Shown one piece after another: positions 13,800 through 25,900 of a DNA stretch of 64,000 nucleotides. The DNA lies in the NCBI GenBank assembly GCA_029204225.1, contig MU832607.1, positions 1 to 64,000 on the forward strand. The letters run 5' to 3'. Under the pieces are notes generated by a model, which saw only the letters and a program-made list of their open reading frames with translations, did no database searches and was not told where the DNA came from. Positions within the stretch are counted from its first letter, which is position 1, and the number at the start of each line of letters is the position of its first letter. The position numbers and the translations under genes are program-made. The stretch is from Diphasiastrum complanatum. Taxonomy: Eukaryota > Streptophyta > Lycopodiopsida > Lycopodiales > Lycopodiaceae.

Positions 13800-15460
13800 T
13801 ATAGAATGAAAACACTAGCATCTTCAACCTGGTCATCAGATGGGACTTGTTGTTCCTGCACGCGCAACAAACATGAATCGGTCTTTTGACAAATGTACTG
13901 GGAGTGAGAGACAATAGTGAATCTAAAAAAGATAAAATGTATTTGATGTCATACCTGAGGAGCAGCAGCCTAGTTTATTCACACACCCTGCCTCTCCAAT
14001 AACTTGAGTAATGTCTGCTTTTGGTGGGCAAATGCGTACATATACTTCTCGTGGTTGGGAGACCGCCCCACAACAGATTGCTGCATAAACATTCCAATTT
14101 CTTATCATATAAAAGAAGCATGTTATTCTAAGGTGTGCAAACGAAAAACCCAAAAATAATAATAATCACAAGTCGAATCTAACTTAAGGGTTTATAGTAG
14201 ACTTACAAAGTGGGCTCAGAAATAGCCCTCGTCGCCACTTCCCAAGTGAGAAGCGCCTGTGGTCTGTACTCAAACTCTGCTGCCTCTCGCTGCTGCTTGA
14301 AGTGATTTGCATTATCTCGAAATTCTTTCTTCGCATACTTCCAGTCAACTTTCTCCACGTAGGAAGGCCTAACTCTGCCAGCTCTCATTGCATCTTGGAT
14401 CTCATCGCGGATCCATGCGGCTCCTCATCCATTTTGTGCAAACTCCATTTTTTTGGATGGGATTGGGAATCCCCTATGCAATTGATAACAATGCAATTCT
14501 CGGTGTCATAGCTGACATCGTGCCAATCATGAAATGTTTCTCTAGAAAAGTGTATATACATGAGCTCCCTCATGCGCGAGATGACCATCTTACCACGAAC
14601 ATCCTCAATGATGTAACCATTCATGTCTATGTCGTCATCATACAACGGCGGGATGTAAGCTGGTGGAGATGTGGCCCTGAATGTGTCTACGAGGGTGGCC
14701 TCAGATATGGGAGATGTCCTGCCGATGGGAGAATACTAAGGAGGTGGGATCTTGGCAGAGTACTGGTGGGAAGAATATGCATGGGGGGGAGTTGGGGGGA
14801 ATAGCCAGGGGGGGAGTGGCCTGACTCAATGGAGAAGCATTACCCCACAAAGTGTACTTTGGGGCAATGGGTATAGAGGGACAGAAAAGGTGAGGAGTGA
14901 AAGTGGGGGTTCTAGGAATATCAAGTGTAAGAGATGCATGAGTTGTAGTATCATGTGTAAGAGATGCATGAGTCGTAGTATCATGTGCCCTACATGTTGC
15001 CTCCTAGGTCAGAGTCTCTCGAAGTAAGAAGTCCCCACAATGAGATGTGTCGTGCGGACGCGCATGATTCATGACACATCAGGCGGATCATCATCGTTGC
15101 CACAACCTCCACAACATGAGACATTGAGGTGGCTCATCCTCTTGTCCCAAGAGTGTCAAGAGGAAGCAAAGGCAGTAGTGGCATGGATGGGAGTGGGACC
15201 CTCATCAGAGGGACCCTCGTAGGAAGGAAAAAGACATTAGTTGTAAGGGTGAGGAGTCGACTGAATCTCCTCGGAGGACGATGGATAGTCGATTAGTCTA
15301 TTGGAGCTATGAGCCTCTCATCAAGCCCTCCACTGTAGTCTATCCTGTTGCAAGGAAGGCAACTGATCAAAGTAGCTAGCTAAGGATTTCTCGCCCATGG
15401 AGGAAAAGCAGGATGACCCGCGGCTACGGCCTGACCTATGGCTAGGGGATGTGTCATGGG
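13800..15460 (-). pseudogene. Transposon-associated gene, copy 2 (CACTA accessory-like)
   Basis: This is the second, diverged direct copy of the gene at 11.64-13.30 kb, offset by about 2.2 kb. It has the same block order: Ser/Pro-rich N-terminus, RMRELMYIHFSRETFHDWHD (about 14585), VDWKYAKKEFRDNANHFKQQ (about 14350-14290), AEFEYRPQALLTWEVATRAI, a probable intron, FMQQSVVGRSPNHEKYMYAF (about 14085) and an acidic DDQVEDASVFIL tail (about 13835). Frames are interrupted throughout. A 30-bp tandem duplication in the N-terminal part is listed separately. Both copies keep the KEFR-N-FKQQ block, so they probably come from one protein family rather than chance frames. Confidence 0.45.
14925..14984. 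repeat. 30-bp tandem duplication inside copy 2
   Basis: Two 30-bp units (14925-14954 and 14955-14984), each starting gtgtaagagatgcatgag, differ by one base. The unit is a multiple of three, so it would add ten residues without shifting frame. Copy 1 has a single unit. Confidence 0.9.
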
Positions 15461-15533
15461 ACAGAATAGGAAGAGAGAAAAATATTGCAGAAAACCAATG
15501 AGCCTCTTATAAATAGTTTAAAAAAATGATTCA

Positions 15534-15653
<120 letters not shown>

Positions 15654-15802
15654 CATGTCAAGGCTTGTGTGATGACGATAATGACGAGAATGATTTATGA
15701 TTGCACATAATTGCATTCACTATAGTGACTCCTAGCTGCTATGACGTCAATACCAATACATGTACATATATTGTTCCTCGTAGCTTTGACTCAATATCTC
15801 TC

Positions 15803-15866
15803 TCACACACACATCACGCACATGTGTGTGCGTGCACGCGCGTGCACACACACACACACACACACA
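15803..15866. repeat. CA/CG alternating tract (Z-DNA candidate)
   Basis: Bases 15815-15866 alternate purine and pyrimidine without a break for 52 nt, with a CG-rich core (cgtgcacgcgcgtgcac) flanked by TG and CA runs. Such tracts readily adopt left-handed DNA under supercoiling. Confidence 0.9.
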
Positions 15867-16264
<398 letters not shown>

Positions 16265-16479
16265 TTTCTTTTCTTCTCTCATTCTCTATCTACAACAAAC
16301 ATGTAAGCACATTCTACTAGAAAAGCACCTCATATTGCAAGTTCAACAAAAAAAATATCAGAAATGAAACTGCAGGTCCTCGAAAAACACCTCGGAATAG
16401 GCATGGATATTTTGTCTGGAACATAGATCCACCTATTCTGAGGATAATTCCGACTCTTGAAAGATTGTTCAATCTTGGG

Positions 16480-16617
<138 letters not shown>

Positions 16618-16639
16618 TTATGTAAGCTCTGTCTCTTTC

Positions 16640-17168
16640 AAGTAAATGATGAATGTTTGGTAAAGACTGATTGATGGCTATTGAGATAGTTCAAATCCAA
16701 ACCATATTGAGGCATAATTTTGAATTGATTCATAACAGTACAATTGTGCGTTTGGTCATATTATGAGAAGTAGGATGAGAGGGGATGTTTGATTCCCCGA
16801 GTCATTTTGCAAGTTGCTTAGCTACTGAGACAGAACTGGAGGAAGTATAATCTTGGAATTTCTGGTTAATCTAGTCGTGTGTGTAGTGATTGTTAGTCGC
16901 TTAATCCAATTATGGTCATGCATGACAATGTATGGGAGTGAACCACTATCAATAATCTGTCAGTAATAGTGAGATCATTGTTTAATATTGAAAAGGTTGT
17001 ATTGGCTGTCTGAACTAAATATCCTTTGATTACCAGTTAACTATCTTTTACACAGAATGACAATTTCCATGAGTATAATGACATTAATTTTCTCTTTATG
17101 GGGAACATCTTATATACTACATTAAATACCTTAAAACATAATTTGGTGTGTCACGACATATGCCGGAT
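16640..17168 (+). mobile_element. Possible LTR of a Ty3/gypsy element
   Basis: A+T-rich sequence directly upstream of a primer site at 17171. A possible TATA region (cttatatactac, about 17109) and its position suggest an LTR. The terminal dinucleotides and left boundary are not clear, and no partner LTR was found. Confidence 0.3.
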
Positions 17169-17170
17169 TT

Positions 17171-17188
17171 TGGCGCCGTTGCCGGGGA
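17171..17188 (+). promoter_or_regulatory. Primer binding site (Asp-tRNA type)
   Basis: TGGCGCCGTTGCCGGGGA is the well-known primer site of Athila/Tat-group Ty3/gypsy elements, complementary to the 3' end of aspartate tRNA. It is GC-rich in an A+T-rich setting, which makes chance unlikely. Confidence 0.75.
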
Positions 17189-17246
17189 GAATGAGATATT
17201 ACCCCGTGGGAATTATTATTCTGTGGTTCAAGGAATATGATTTACG

Positions 17247-17468
17247 ATGTCCAGAGGGAATTTTCTAAGAAGCATTCAAGACAAAGATTTGCTTAGACTA
17301 TTCCTTGGACAAGTTGGTTACTTTAGGAGATTTATCCCCCTACTTGAACAAGAAATTTTGATCTTGGGAAATCTTTTAAAAATTGAAGGAGAATTTTGTT
17401 GGACTAGACATCACGAGACTTATTATCGAGATATTATCAGAGCAATTGAGAATTATGCATATCCATGA
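17247..17468 (+). pseudogene. Ty3/gypsy RT-RNase H connection fragment
   Basis: The frame reads FLGQVGYFRRFIPLLEQE followed by EGEFCWTRHHETYY, matching the gypsy block after the RT catalytic core (FLGxxGYYRRFIxxFSxIAxPL ... FxWTxECexAF). It lies only about 60 bases after the primer site, where gag should be, so gag, protease and most of RT are deleted or the pieces come from different elements. Confidence 0.7.
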
Positions 17469-18509
17469 AACAAGCGTGTTGCAATATAAATAGAAATAAT
17501 ATTCGAATCCAAAGATGTAGTAATATTGAAGCCTTCTTTAATATAATACTGTGAAAAATTTTGATAGCAAAATTTCTACATCAAACGGGCTCCGTAATAT
17601 AGAGACATAATCAAGCTGAACACGTATAAACCCATGCGTGTATTCTTTGGAACCAGATTGTTTTTGTTCTGGTTCTGCTTCTTTAGAAGAAATTTCTTCC
17701 ATGTTGGAAAAGTAATTAACAGGAGGAGAACCTTCAAAGGTAACCCTAGAGTCTTCATTGACATCAAACAACATTATTACTCATCTTTTGATCATGCGTC
17801 CACCTCTAACTACACCATGATCAGCCATTCTGATAGAAATAGGAGAGAGAGCACTGTAAGCATATTGAGATTGAAACGCCTAAGGTATTGGCGATTCGCG
17901 AATCAATTGATGTATTTATAAGAAAAAAGATTACTGATTTAAAAATAATCCTAGAAGATTTTAAGTCATGCGATTGGTCTTTTTGACAAGATTGTAATAT
18001 ATCTCAAAAGACATGAGCAATCATGAGATGAAAATACCACTTGTTTGTACATACTTGTTGATGCATGTGATTGTGTGAAAGGAGGATTACCATTTCCCCA
18101 TGTGCTAAATTTCTTTGGATCGATTTTTGTTAAGGATAAAAAAATTTCAGCCCGATTCGATTCAATCCAAGATCGGACTTGCCCAGAAATATTCAATTTC
18201 CAAACCATTGAAAAATAAAATTGTAACATCAATTTTTAATCTTATAAATGTTAAAATTATAACAATCGATCTTTTTGTACTTTTATGTCCGAAGACCAAT
18301 ATTGGAGGGAAAGATGAGAAAGACAGAGAAAGGAGCGAGAAGAAAGACGAAGGCGCAGAGAACAGGAACAAGAACTAAACTGGGATACCAATACTGATTG
18401 AAGAAGAAGGCTTGATTACAAGGAATCTTCTACATTAGAAAGTGAATCAAAAAAAGAAAATCACCCAATCCACCCTCTGATCGGAATGACAGAAATAAGG
18501 AAGATATGG
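17469..18509. other. Interval with no recognised gene
   Basis: Open frames on both strands, such as 17774-17538 minus (Glu/Lys-rich, EEISSKEAEPEQKQ) and 17634-17921 plus, carry no motif I can place. A purine-rich run at 18300-18370 encodes Lys/Glu/Arg repeats on the plus strand and may be part of the gag region that follows. Confidence 0.25.
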
Positions 18510-18835
18510 TTGCTCTAGGATTGTCTTTTTCTAAAATCCGGTATGATTATTTTAAAGAAAAAGCCTTAGATGATGCAGATAGTTATGTGTCTCAATTTGA
18601 GTCTATTGCACAACAATAGAGAAAGTTTAAATGCTGACAAACTAAGGATATTTCTTGGACTTCTCAGAAAAAAAGGCAAAACATGGTACAACTAGATTTA
18701 CCCTGATCTGATAACAACTTGGAGAGATTTAAAAATCCAATTCTTGAAGCAATTCAGAGAAATTCACTATTCAACACGAATACTTGCCCAATGGAATTCA
18801 ATCAGGCAAAAAAAAAATCATGACGAACATGAGAG
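18510..18835 (+). pseudogene. Ty3/gypsy gag fragment
   Basis: Gag forms the virus-like particle. The plus strand reads KEKALDDADSYVSQFESIAQ, then ADKLRIFLGLLRKKGKTWY, then ITTWRDLKIQFLKQFREIHY in nearby frames. This is the retrotransposon gag core (KGKAxxWYxxL then TWxxLxxxFLxxF). In-frame stops occur (TAG near 18617) and frames shift at least once. It lies downstream of an RT scrap, so the local order is not that of an intact element. Confidence 0.65.
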
Positions 18836-20196
18836 AATCAGTTGAACATCAATGTGATCTAGGCACAGAACTGCCAACCAATGTCCAAGAGTCCGCTAGT
18901 AAGCGAGACTATCTAATATGATTCGTGAGACATAGTATCTCTTGCGTCGACACACTTGGTGGGTTTGTCACATAGCGCTCAACTAAAGATCATTGATAAA
19001 ACAGTAGCTGTAATGCACATGTTTTTTTTATTTTGAATGATATCGAATGTTTTGATGTTTGATCATTCTCAATGCATGTTCAGTTGTTTATTCTTATTCT
19101 GCACACTGGCTCATTTCTGTTGAATGCTTAAACAAATAAATAATGTAGGTCAGCAATGTCTGTCTACACTCTAGAAGACTGTAGATCTGATCTAGAAGCA
19201 GTAGCCGTTAGTTAGGGTCGAATTCTATCCGAGTCCATCGAAAAGAAGAGAGTGCGAATGCAAATCCCTTTTGGTTTTGTTTCGTGCAACATTCGTCCTC
19301 AATTCTCAACAAAAGCAAGACGAGTGAAGATGTCATTGGCTAATTGCAAATATGCTGAATGGTTCTTGATTTTGATCAAAAAGATATCGCTTGTATAAGG
19401 TTTTGGGGCCTTATGGCGATGCAAAGAGAGCGAGAAACTTAGGAGGCCATGATAGCAATGAGACATTGTGTGAGAAAGTATTGTGAAAGTTTTAGAAAGC
19501 TCTGAAAATTTTAAAAAAAAATTCAGCATTATCTTTTCAGCAAAAATCTCAGATGAACTTTTGGGAGGAATGGATGAGGCCTATACATAGTTTTTTTTGG
19601 ATAGAAAATCACAAATTCACCCGATACTCACTTTCAGTGCCCACGATTTCTCAGTGAGGTTTGCGAATGCTGAGACAGAGTTCTAATGGTCCTGCAAGTT
19701 CCTGCTAGTTATTTTTGTACAAAAAAATGAGTTGAATTCTCTAAAAGTACAAAAATGGACATGATCAGAATTCACGGATGTGACTAAAATCGTGCATCTA
19801 ATTTTGAGACTCAACAAATTATGTATGAATTCTATCAGTGAGGATTTGAAGAGAAATAGTGGTTTTTTTAATTTTTGCAATGTTTGACTCTACACTAGAT
19901 TTCACAAAAGTGATAAATGAATTGTAGGTAATGAAATTGGTCTAGGCAAATTCTGTCTATTATTATTGTGCATCAAAACTTTATAAAAAAGAATGAAAAC
20001 TTGTGGTCGCATAAAATTTGACTGAGTGAATCACTAAGTTTATGATATCTTGATTGTCTGAACAAAGAAACATTCCAAAAATTTGTAAATGACAAGTAAG
20101 CAGTAACAATAGAAAAACAACAAACAAAAAAAAAATCAACAACACTAATCACACTATTCTACCCCTAAAATTCCGATGTTTGGTTAAAAAAAGAAC

Positions 20197-20198
<2 letters not shown>
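18836..20198. other. No gene recognised
   Basis: A+T-rich sequence with short open frames only (for example 19529-19299 minus and 19880-19683 minus). No LTR ends, RNA genes or domains seen. Confidence 0.3.

Positions 20199-20289
<91 letters not shown>
20199..20289. repeat. (GA)n microsatellite, about 90 bp
   Basis: Perfect GA array, the first of three in 630 bp. Confidence 0.98.
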
Positions 20290-20290
<1 letters not shown>

Positions 20291-20370
20291 ATGTGGTGAG
20301 ACGAGAGTGTGGTGCTCCCCGGCAACAGTGCCACTATTGTGTTATCTTGATAGTATAGGGTCCAAACAAG

Positions 20371-21329
<959 letters not shown>

Positions 21330-21994
21330 CTCAACAAATAATCCACATTTGCATGGTGATTGCCAGGCCGGATTTCCACTATATAATCAAATTCTTATGG
21401 TAGAAGAATCCACCAAGCTATTCAACCTGATAAATCCAGTTTATTGACCAGATATTTTATTGCATAATGGTTACATGAAATGTAAATGCATAACTTAATA
21501 AATAATGTCGAAATTTTTTTACTGAATAAATCATTCCCAAAGTCTCTCTCTCAGTAGTAGAGTAATTCTTTTCTGATGCAGATAATTGCCTACCTGCATA
21601 ATATATAGGATAATCTTTCTTTTCATCAGTTTGCAGACTTAGAATGCTTCCAATAGCAAACGAAGAAGTGTCCACATAGACATGGAATTTTCTGGTCCAA
21701 TCGGGGGGTCGTAAGATGGGAGCAGTCTTCAGTTTAGATTTCAGTCCTTCAAAAGACTTCTGACGATCTGTATTCCATTCATATGTAACATCTTCTTTAG
21801 TAGCTATTCAAAGGGGCTACTATCATAGCATAATCTCGTACAAACCTTCGATAATAGCCCAAATGGCCAAGAAAACCTCTCAACTCCCTCAGATTATTCA
21901 GGGGTAAGAGTGCATGAATCACTTTGACCTTGTTCTGATCAACTTCAATACCTAGTTCTAATATTTGATGGCCCAACTGAATACCTTCAGTCAT
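21330..21994 (-). pseudogene. Gypsy-A RT connection and RNase H
   Basis: RNase H removes the RNA template during reverse transcription. From right to left on the minus strand: ELRGFLGHLGYYRRFVRDYA (connection, about 21890-21830), then MDTSSFAIGSILSLQ, YPIYYAGRQLSASEKNYSTT and ERETLGMIYSVKKFRHYLL (RNase H of the gypsy RT_RNaseH type, 21675-21480), then EIRPGNHHANVDYL near 21375-21330, the conserved end of the domain before LSR. There are frameshifts near 21800, 21460 and 21380. The catalytic D of the first block is present as MDTSS. Confidence 0.8.
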
Positions 21995-22018
21995 CCCAAA
22001 ATAACTTTTCTCAATATG

Positions 22019-22833
22019 TCAAGATATAGATGTTTCCCTGTTGCTAGGGAATTTTTTTCCCATGGCCATACACTTGGGCCTTTTTAAAATGTAAGGTCTA
22101 AAAATGGAGAAGCCTCTAAATTTTCTTTGTAATGTTTGTTGGAGTTTCTCCAAATGTTCTTTATGCAAACTAAAAATACAGAAATCATCTATAAATATTT
22201 CGAGAAATTTCCTCAAAAAGTCTTGGAATATTACTGTCATCATTCTTTGAAATGTAGCAGGTGTGTTGCAAAGTCCAAATGGCATTCTATTGTATGCATA
22301 GGTACCCCATTCCATTGAAAAGATCATTCTACTTCAATCTTCTAGTCTAATTTGAACTTGATATTAACCAGAAAAGCTGTCCAAAAAACTCTCTCTTTCA
22401 CAACCAACAACTTTGTCCAATATAATATCCATAAAGGGCAAAGGATAATAGTCTTTTTTTGTTGCTGCATTGAGTTTTCTAAAATCACCACAATGGGTGA
22501 TACCCATTCACTGCTTAAAACTGGATAAATTATTCCGGCTTCAAGAGACTTATCTAATTCTTCTTTCACCATTAGGGAGTATTTAGGATTCAATCTATAC
22601 TGCCTTTGTCTAATTGGTTGAGCGTCTTCCTTTAAATCAATTCGGTGCTCTCCAAATTTACTAGTAAAACTTTTTAAATCTTTTAAATCCCAGGCAAAAA
22701 TATCAATAAATTCCTTTAATATTTGGTAATATAAGCTTCCATCGAATTTGGACAAGCAAACTGAAATATTCACTTCTTCCCCCTGCTCAAGAGGTATTCT
22801 TTGAGCTTTGTCTATGTCGATCATTCCCATCAT
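22019..22833 (-). pseudogene. Gypsy-A reverse transcriptase
   Basis: Reverse transcriptase copies the element RNA into DNA. The N-terminal block (22833-22342) includes EFIDIFAWDLKDLKSF, HRIDLKEDAQPIRQRQYRLN, VKEELDKSLEAGIIYPV and SEWVSPIVVI, which is typical gypsy. After frameshifts near 22490 and 22330 come GTYAYNRMPFGLCNTPATFQ and the catalytic FIDDFCIFS (FIDD at 22195-22184). Residues between the two blocks, including the LDGYSGY-like motif, are scrambled. The first position of YxDD is F, seen in several gypsy lineages. Confidence 0.85.
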
Positions 22834-23073
22834 AGGGTTTATCTCACTTTTCCCATGTACCTCCCTATTTGGGGGCTCACTTGGCTCGGCTTCGTCTTCT
22901 TCTAATTCATAACATTCTAGATATCGGATATCTATATAATTAGATGTTTCTGTTTTCGAGCTAGAAGAAGACTTAGATCCCGAAGTATAGCTGGAATCAG
23001 ATTAGGTCTCGCCTTTGTATTTGTCTTTCAACCAACTCATATGGACTTGCTTATTAGTTCCTTTTATAGGAAA

Positions 23074-23352
23074 TCAAAATTCTCGTTTTTTCCAATGGGT
23101 AATCACGTCAGCTTCATATAGCCATGGTAGATCCAATAGTATTGGATAAGTAGGAAGTGCTACTGGTTTTATTACCACATTATTTGGTAAAAACAATTCC
23201 CCTTCAATCTTTACTTCAACAGTGTTGAATAGTCCCACAGGCTTCCTTCTTGTTTGATCAGCTAACCTTAAGAACTTATTAGTAGGTGTAATATGAGTTA
23301 ATCCAAGTTCATGGGCAGTCTCCTCTGTGATGATATTCACTCCAGATTCCAA
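23074..23352 (-). pseudogene. Gypsy-A aspartic protease
   Basis: The retropepsin cleaves Gag-Pol. The frame begins ESGVNIITEETAHELGL, the D(S/G)G-V-N-I active-site context, continues RLADQTRRKPVGLFNTVEVK, and ends with PILLDLPWLYEADVITHW, the family (I)LGRPWL block. About 90 residues are open. Upstream (23360-24120) is a Lys/Thr-rich linker to gag with frequent stops. Whether the catalytic Asp survives is unclear because the codon before Ser reads Glu. Confidence 0.75.
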
Positions 23353-24123
23353 ATCAATAGGTACATTAGAGATGATACATCCTTTAATCTATAATTTAAT
23401 CTTTGGGACTCCTCGGTCATCCATTTCAACCTTATTAATGTTGACTGCTGGTAGTTTTGGTTTCCTCTTTCGTCTTCTCACCAATAACTCTTTTAGCTAT
23501 TTTTGATAGAAGACATTGTCTTCTAAAAGCTGCTTAAACGTTATGCTTGGTCTCAAATTACCAAGATCTTCAATGATGTCATAACTCGCTCTGAAGGTCA
23601 AAGATTTTTCGATCTTTGGTCTTGTTGGAACCATAGCTTTCAAAGGTTCTTCAAAAGTAATCCTTTTCTTTGATTTATTTAACTCCTTAGTAAGAAGTTG
23701 TTCTACTTCTTTCGTTATATCTGGAGCAAAATATTTCTTATCATTCCTGTCATAAACATAATTGTCTTTTAAATCTTCCTACGTAATAGGCTTATTGACT
23801 TTTTCTTTAGAATCTTGCTTTCCCTTTGAAGATATCGTCTTTTTCTTAGGCAATTTTGTTGTTGGTCAATTTTGATTTTGTCGTTTTTGTTTGGCCTTGC
23901 TTCTACTGCTCACCTTTGATACTTCAAAATCAATATCACTTGGCCAATTTGTTTCTTTGTCAGATAGTTCGACCTGCTGAACCACTTCATCTTTGATTTC
24001 ACTATCCTTAGTGGCTTTAGGTTTGACATACTTTACCAATAACTTTTTAGCTGGTGGCTTAGGACACTCTGAAGTTACATGTTCTTCACCTTTGCAATTT
24101 CCTCACAAGGGTACATATCCAAT

Positions 24124-24793
24124 CTACTTTAGTTCAGGGCATTTATTGGAATAATGTCGAGGTGTCCCACAATTGAAACATGTAGGTATCTTCTTTGTCC
24201 TTTGGAAACCCTTCTTCTGCTGATTGGGTATATACTTCTGTACTAGAATAAATTTCTTCACAGGAGGTTTATATGAAGAAGAGACTAGTGTAGCAGTAGT
24301 TTTCAAATTAAAAGCTTGTACTTCATATACAGTCTCTCACCCGGATCTACCTCCATTAAATAAACCATTTTGTTGTTAGAATTTTCTTCCTCATTACTCT
24401 CTTCTACGTAGGAAACTTGCATTTTAACTTTACATTTCGAATAATGGTGACCTTTCTTATTGCACTTTGTACACCATACATTCGACTTTCCTACTATATT
24501 AGGAGATTTTCTTTTACTCTTCGGTTGAAGAATATGAGCTTTCAAATCCTCAAATTTTCTTTCGAGTTCGGATACTTCCTTCTTCCATAAGTTCTGCTGT
24601 TTTCGATCGCTCTTCTTTGGATCTTCCATTTTTTTTCAATCTTTAGTTCGGCTTCCCCCGAGTCTTGGCCTTCGTTGAAACCATCATGTAGGCGGTTATT
24701 GTATGGGGTGGTTTTTGCCTGTGCGGTAGTTCCTTTGTATTTTTGCAAATAGAAAGACCAATTGGTCCTTTCCATGCATTTCTGTAAACACAA
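24124..24793 (-). pseudogene. Gypsy-A gag with two CCHC zinc knuckles
   Basis: The gag nucleocapsid part binds element RNA. The frame at 24629-24303 has a Lys-rich stretch, then CTKCNKKGHHYSKC, a full CX2CX4HX4C knuckle. A second knuckle, CFNCGTPRHYSNKC, lies in the frame at 24306-24124. N-terminal residues continue to 24793 in an overlapping frame (MERTNWSFYLQKYKG). The major capsid core is missing. Confidence 0.8.
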
Positions 24794-24829
24794 ACTCGAA
24801 AGCTATCAAAGCTTTGTGGCTAGAAACAT

Positions 24830-25150
24830 TAAGTTTCTTCAGCTCCCTCTCACAGCAAGGTAGATTTATGATTCTCAGACTCGTCCTCTATCTTTCAAAT
24901 ATCCCCTTGTCTAAGGGCTTAGTAAAGATTTAGGCTACCATCTGCTTTGTTCCAATGAGGGTGGTTTTCAATTTGTTCCTCTCGACTAGGTTCCTTATCA
25001 ACTAATATTTGATTGCAATGTGTTTCGTCCTTGAATAAAGCATGGGATCCTTCGCATTGTCCATTTGCAGAATTAGAGGCTCGTTGTGTCGGATATAGGT
25101 GAGTAATGGAATGTAGAAAGTTCCCACTTCCAATGCTGAGCTACAATACA
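24830..25150 (-). pseudogene. Copia RNase H tail fused to an LTR end
   Basis: From 25086 leftward, the minus strand encodes PLILQMDNAKDPMLYSRTKH, IAIKYQLIRNLVERNKLK and then a FTKPLDKGIFER-like block, the end of copia RNase H (RTKHIDIxYHFIR ... DxxTKPL). To the right, 25086-25150 (tgtcggatataggtgagtaa...) matches the LTR end of copia-2 at 38826. Read on the minus strand, the LTR end runs straight into RNase H, an order not found in an intact element. Confidence 0.7.
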
Positions 25151-25177
25151 ATATTTTCAGCACATTGTTAGGACATC

Positions 25178-25900
25178 ACGCACTAACGCAGATAGAAGAT
25201 GGAGTCATCTCACAACTTCAGCAAGATAAAGCACAGTTGATGGCTGATTTCAATCAACAGCAGCAGTAGATACAAGATCTCAATGCACAAATCTAGCAGT
25301 GGCAGCCACCTTCAACACCAAATCCAACTGAAAGAGCACGACATCTCCACTTTGCAAAATACCATGGCCAACCTTATTACGGAGCACGATGAAGCCTTGG
25401 CAACCGTGCAATAGCTGTATGTTCTGCCATAAAGGACCAACTAGAATAGGTCAAATTCACAGATTTTGCACCTCCAGCTATTCCCGAGGGAATTCAAATT
25501 CCAATGGTGGCATATAGCAATTGCTGCAAAAGTTAAAGGCCACGACGGAGCAACACAACAACCTACAAAAATCTTATTCTGCTTTCATCGATGCCCTCAA
25601 CCAACACATTGTCATCTTGGAAGAGAAACTAAAGACAACTATTCAATCAACGTCTTTTGTCCATGTAGAACACGTCCAATTTCACCAATCAAGGCCTCAC
25701 TAAGATGGATCTGATGGTGGTGATGGGGCAGGTCTTCACGAGCCTACAATAGCAAATCAAATGTTGTTATTTCAAGGCCCAATACAATCTCCTAGAACAA
25801 CATCTAGAGATACAAAGTTCTGCTAAATTTCCAAAATTCAAATTACCATTCTTGGCACCATTAGGATCCGGTATCCAATTGAGCTCACAAGGATACTATC
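25178..25900 (+). pseudogene. Degraded coding region with coiled-coil-like segments
   Basis: Function is not recognised. One frame reads GVISQLQQDKAQLMADFNQQ followed by stops, then ERARHLHFAKYHGQPYYGAR. Another reads LLQKLKATTEQHNNLQKSYS and NQHIVILEEKLKTTIQS, which has heptad-like Leu/Ile spacing. Later a frame gives KFPKFKLPFLAPLGSGIQ near 25830. Frames switch several times. It could be decayed gag of a retroelement or a structural gene of another mobile element. Confidence 0.3.

Larger units (their letters stand above)
21330..24793 (-). mobile_element. Ty3/gypsy element gypsy-A, no LTRs, no integrase
   Basis: On the minus strand the domains run gag with two zinc knuckles, protease, RT, RNase H, which is the gypsy order. 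The element is cut within or just after RNase H on the left and at the gag N-terminus on the right, where a copia scrap begins at about 24830. No integrase or LTR is visible. Stops and frameshifts occur in every domain. It is old and incapable of transposition. Confidence 0.85.
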
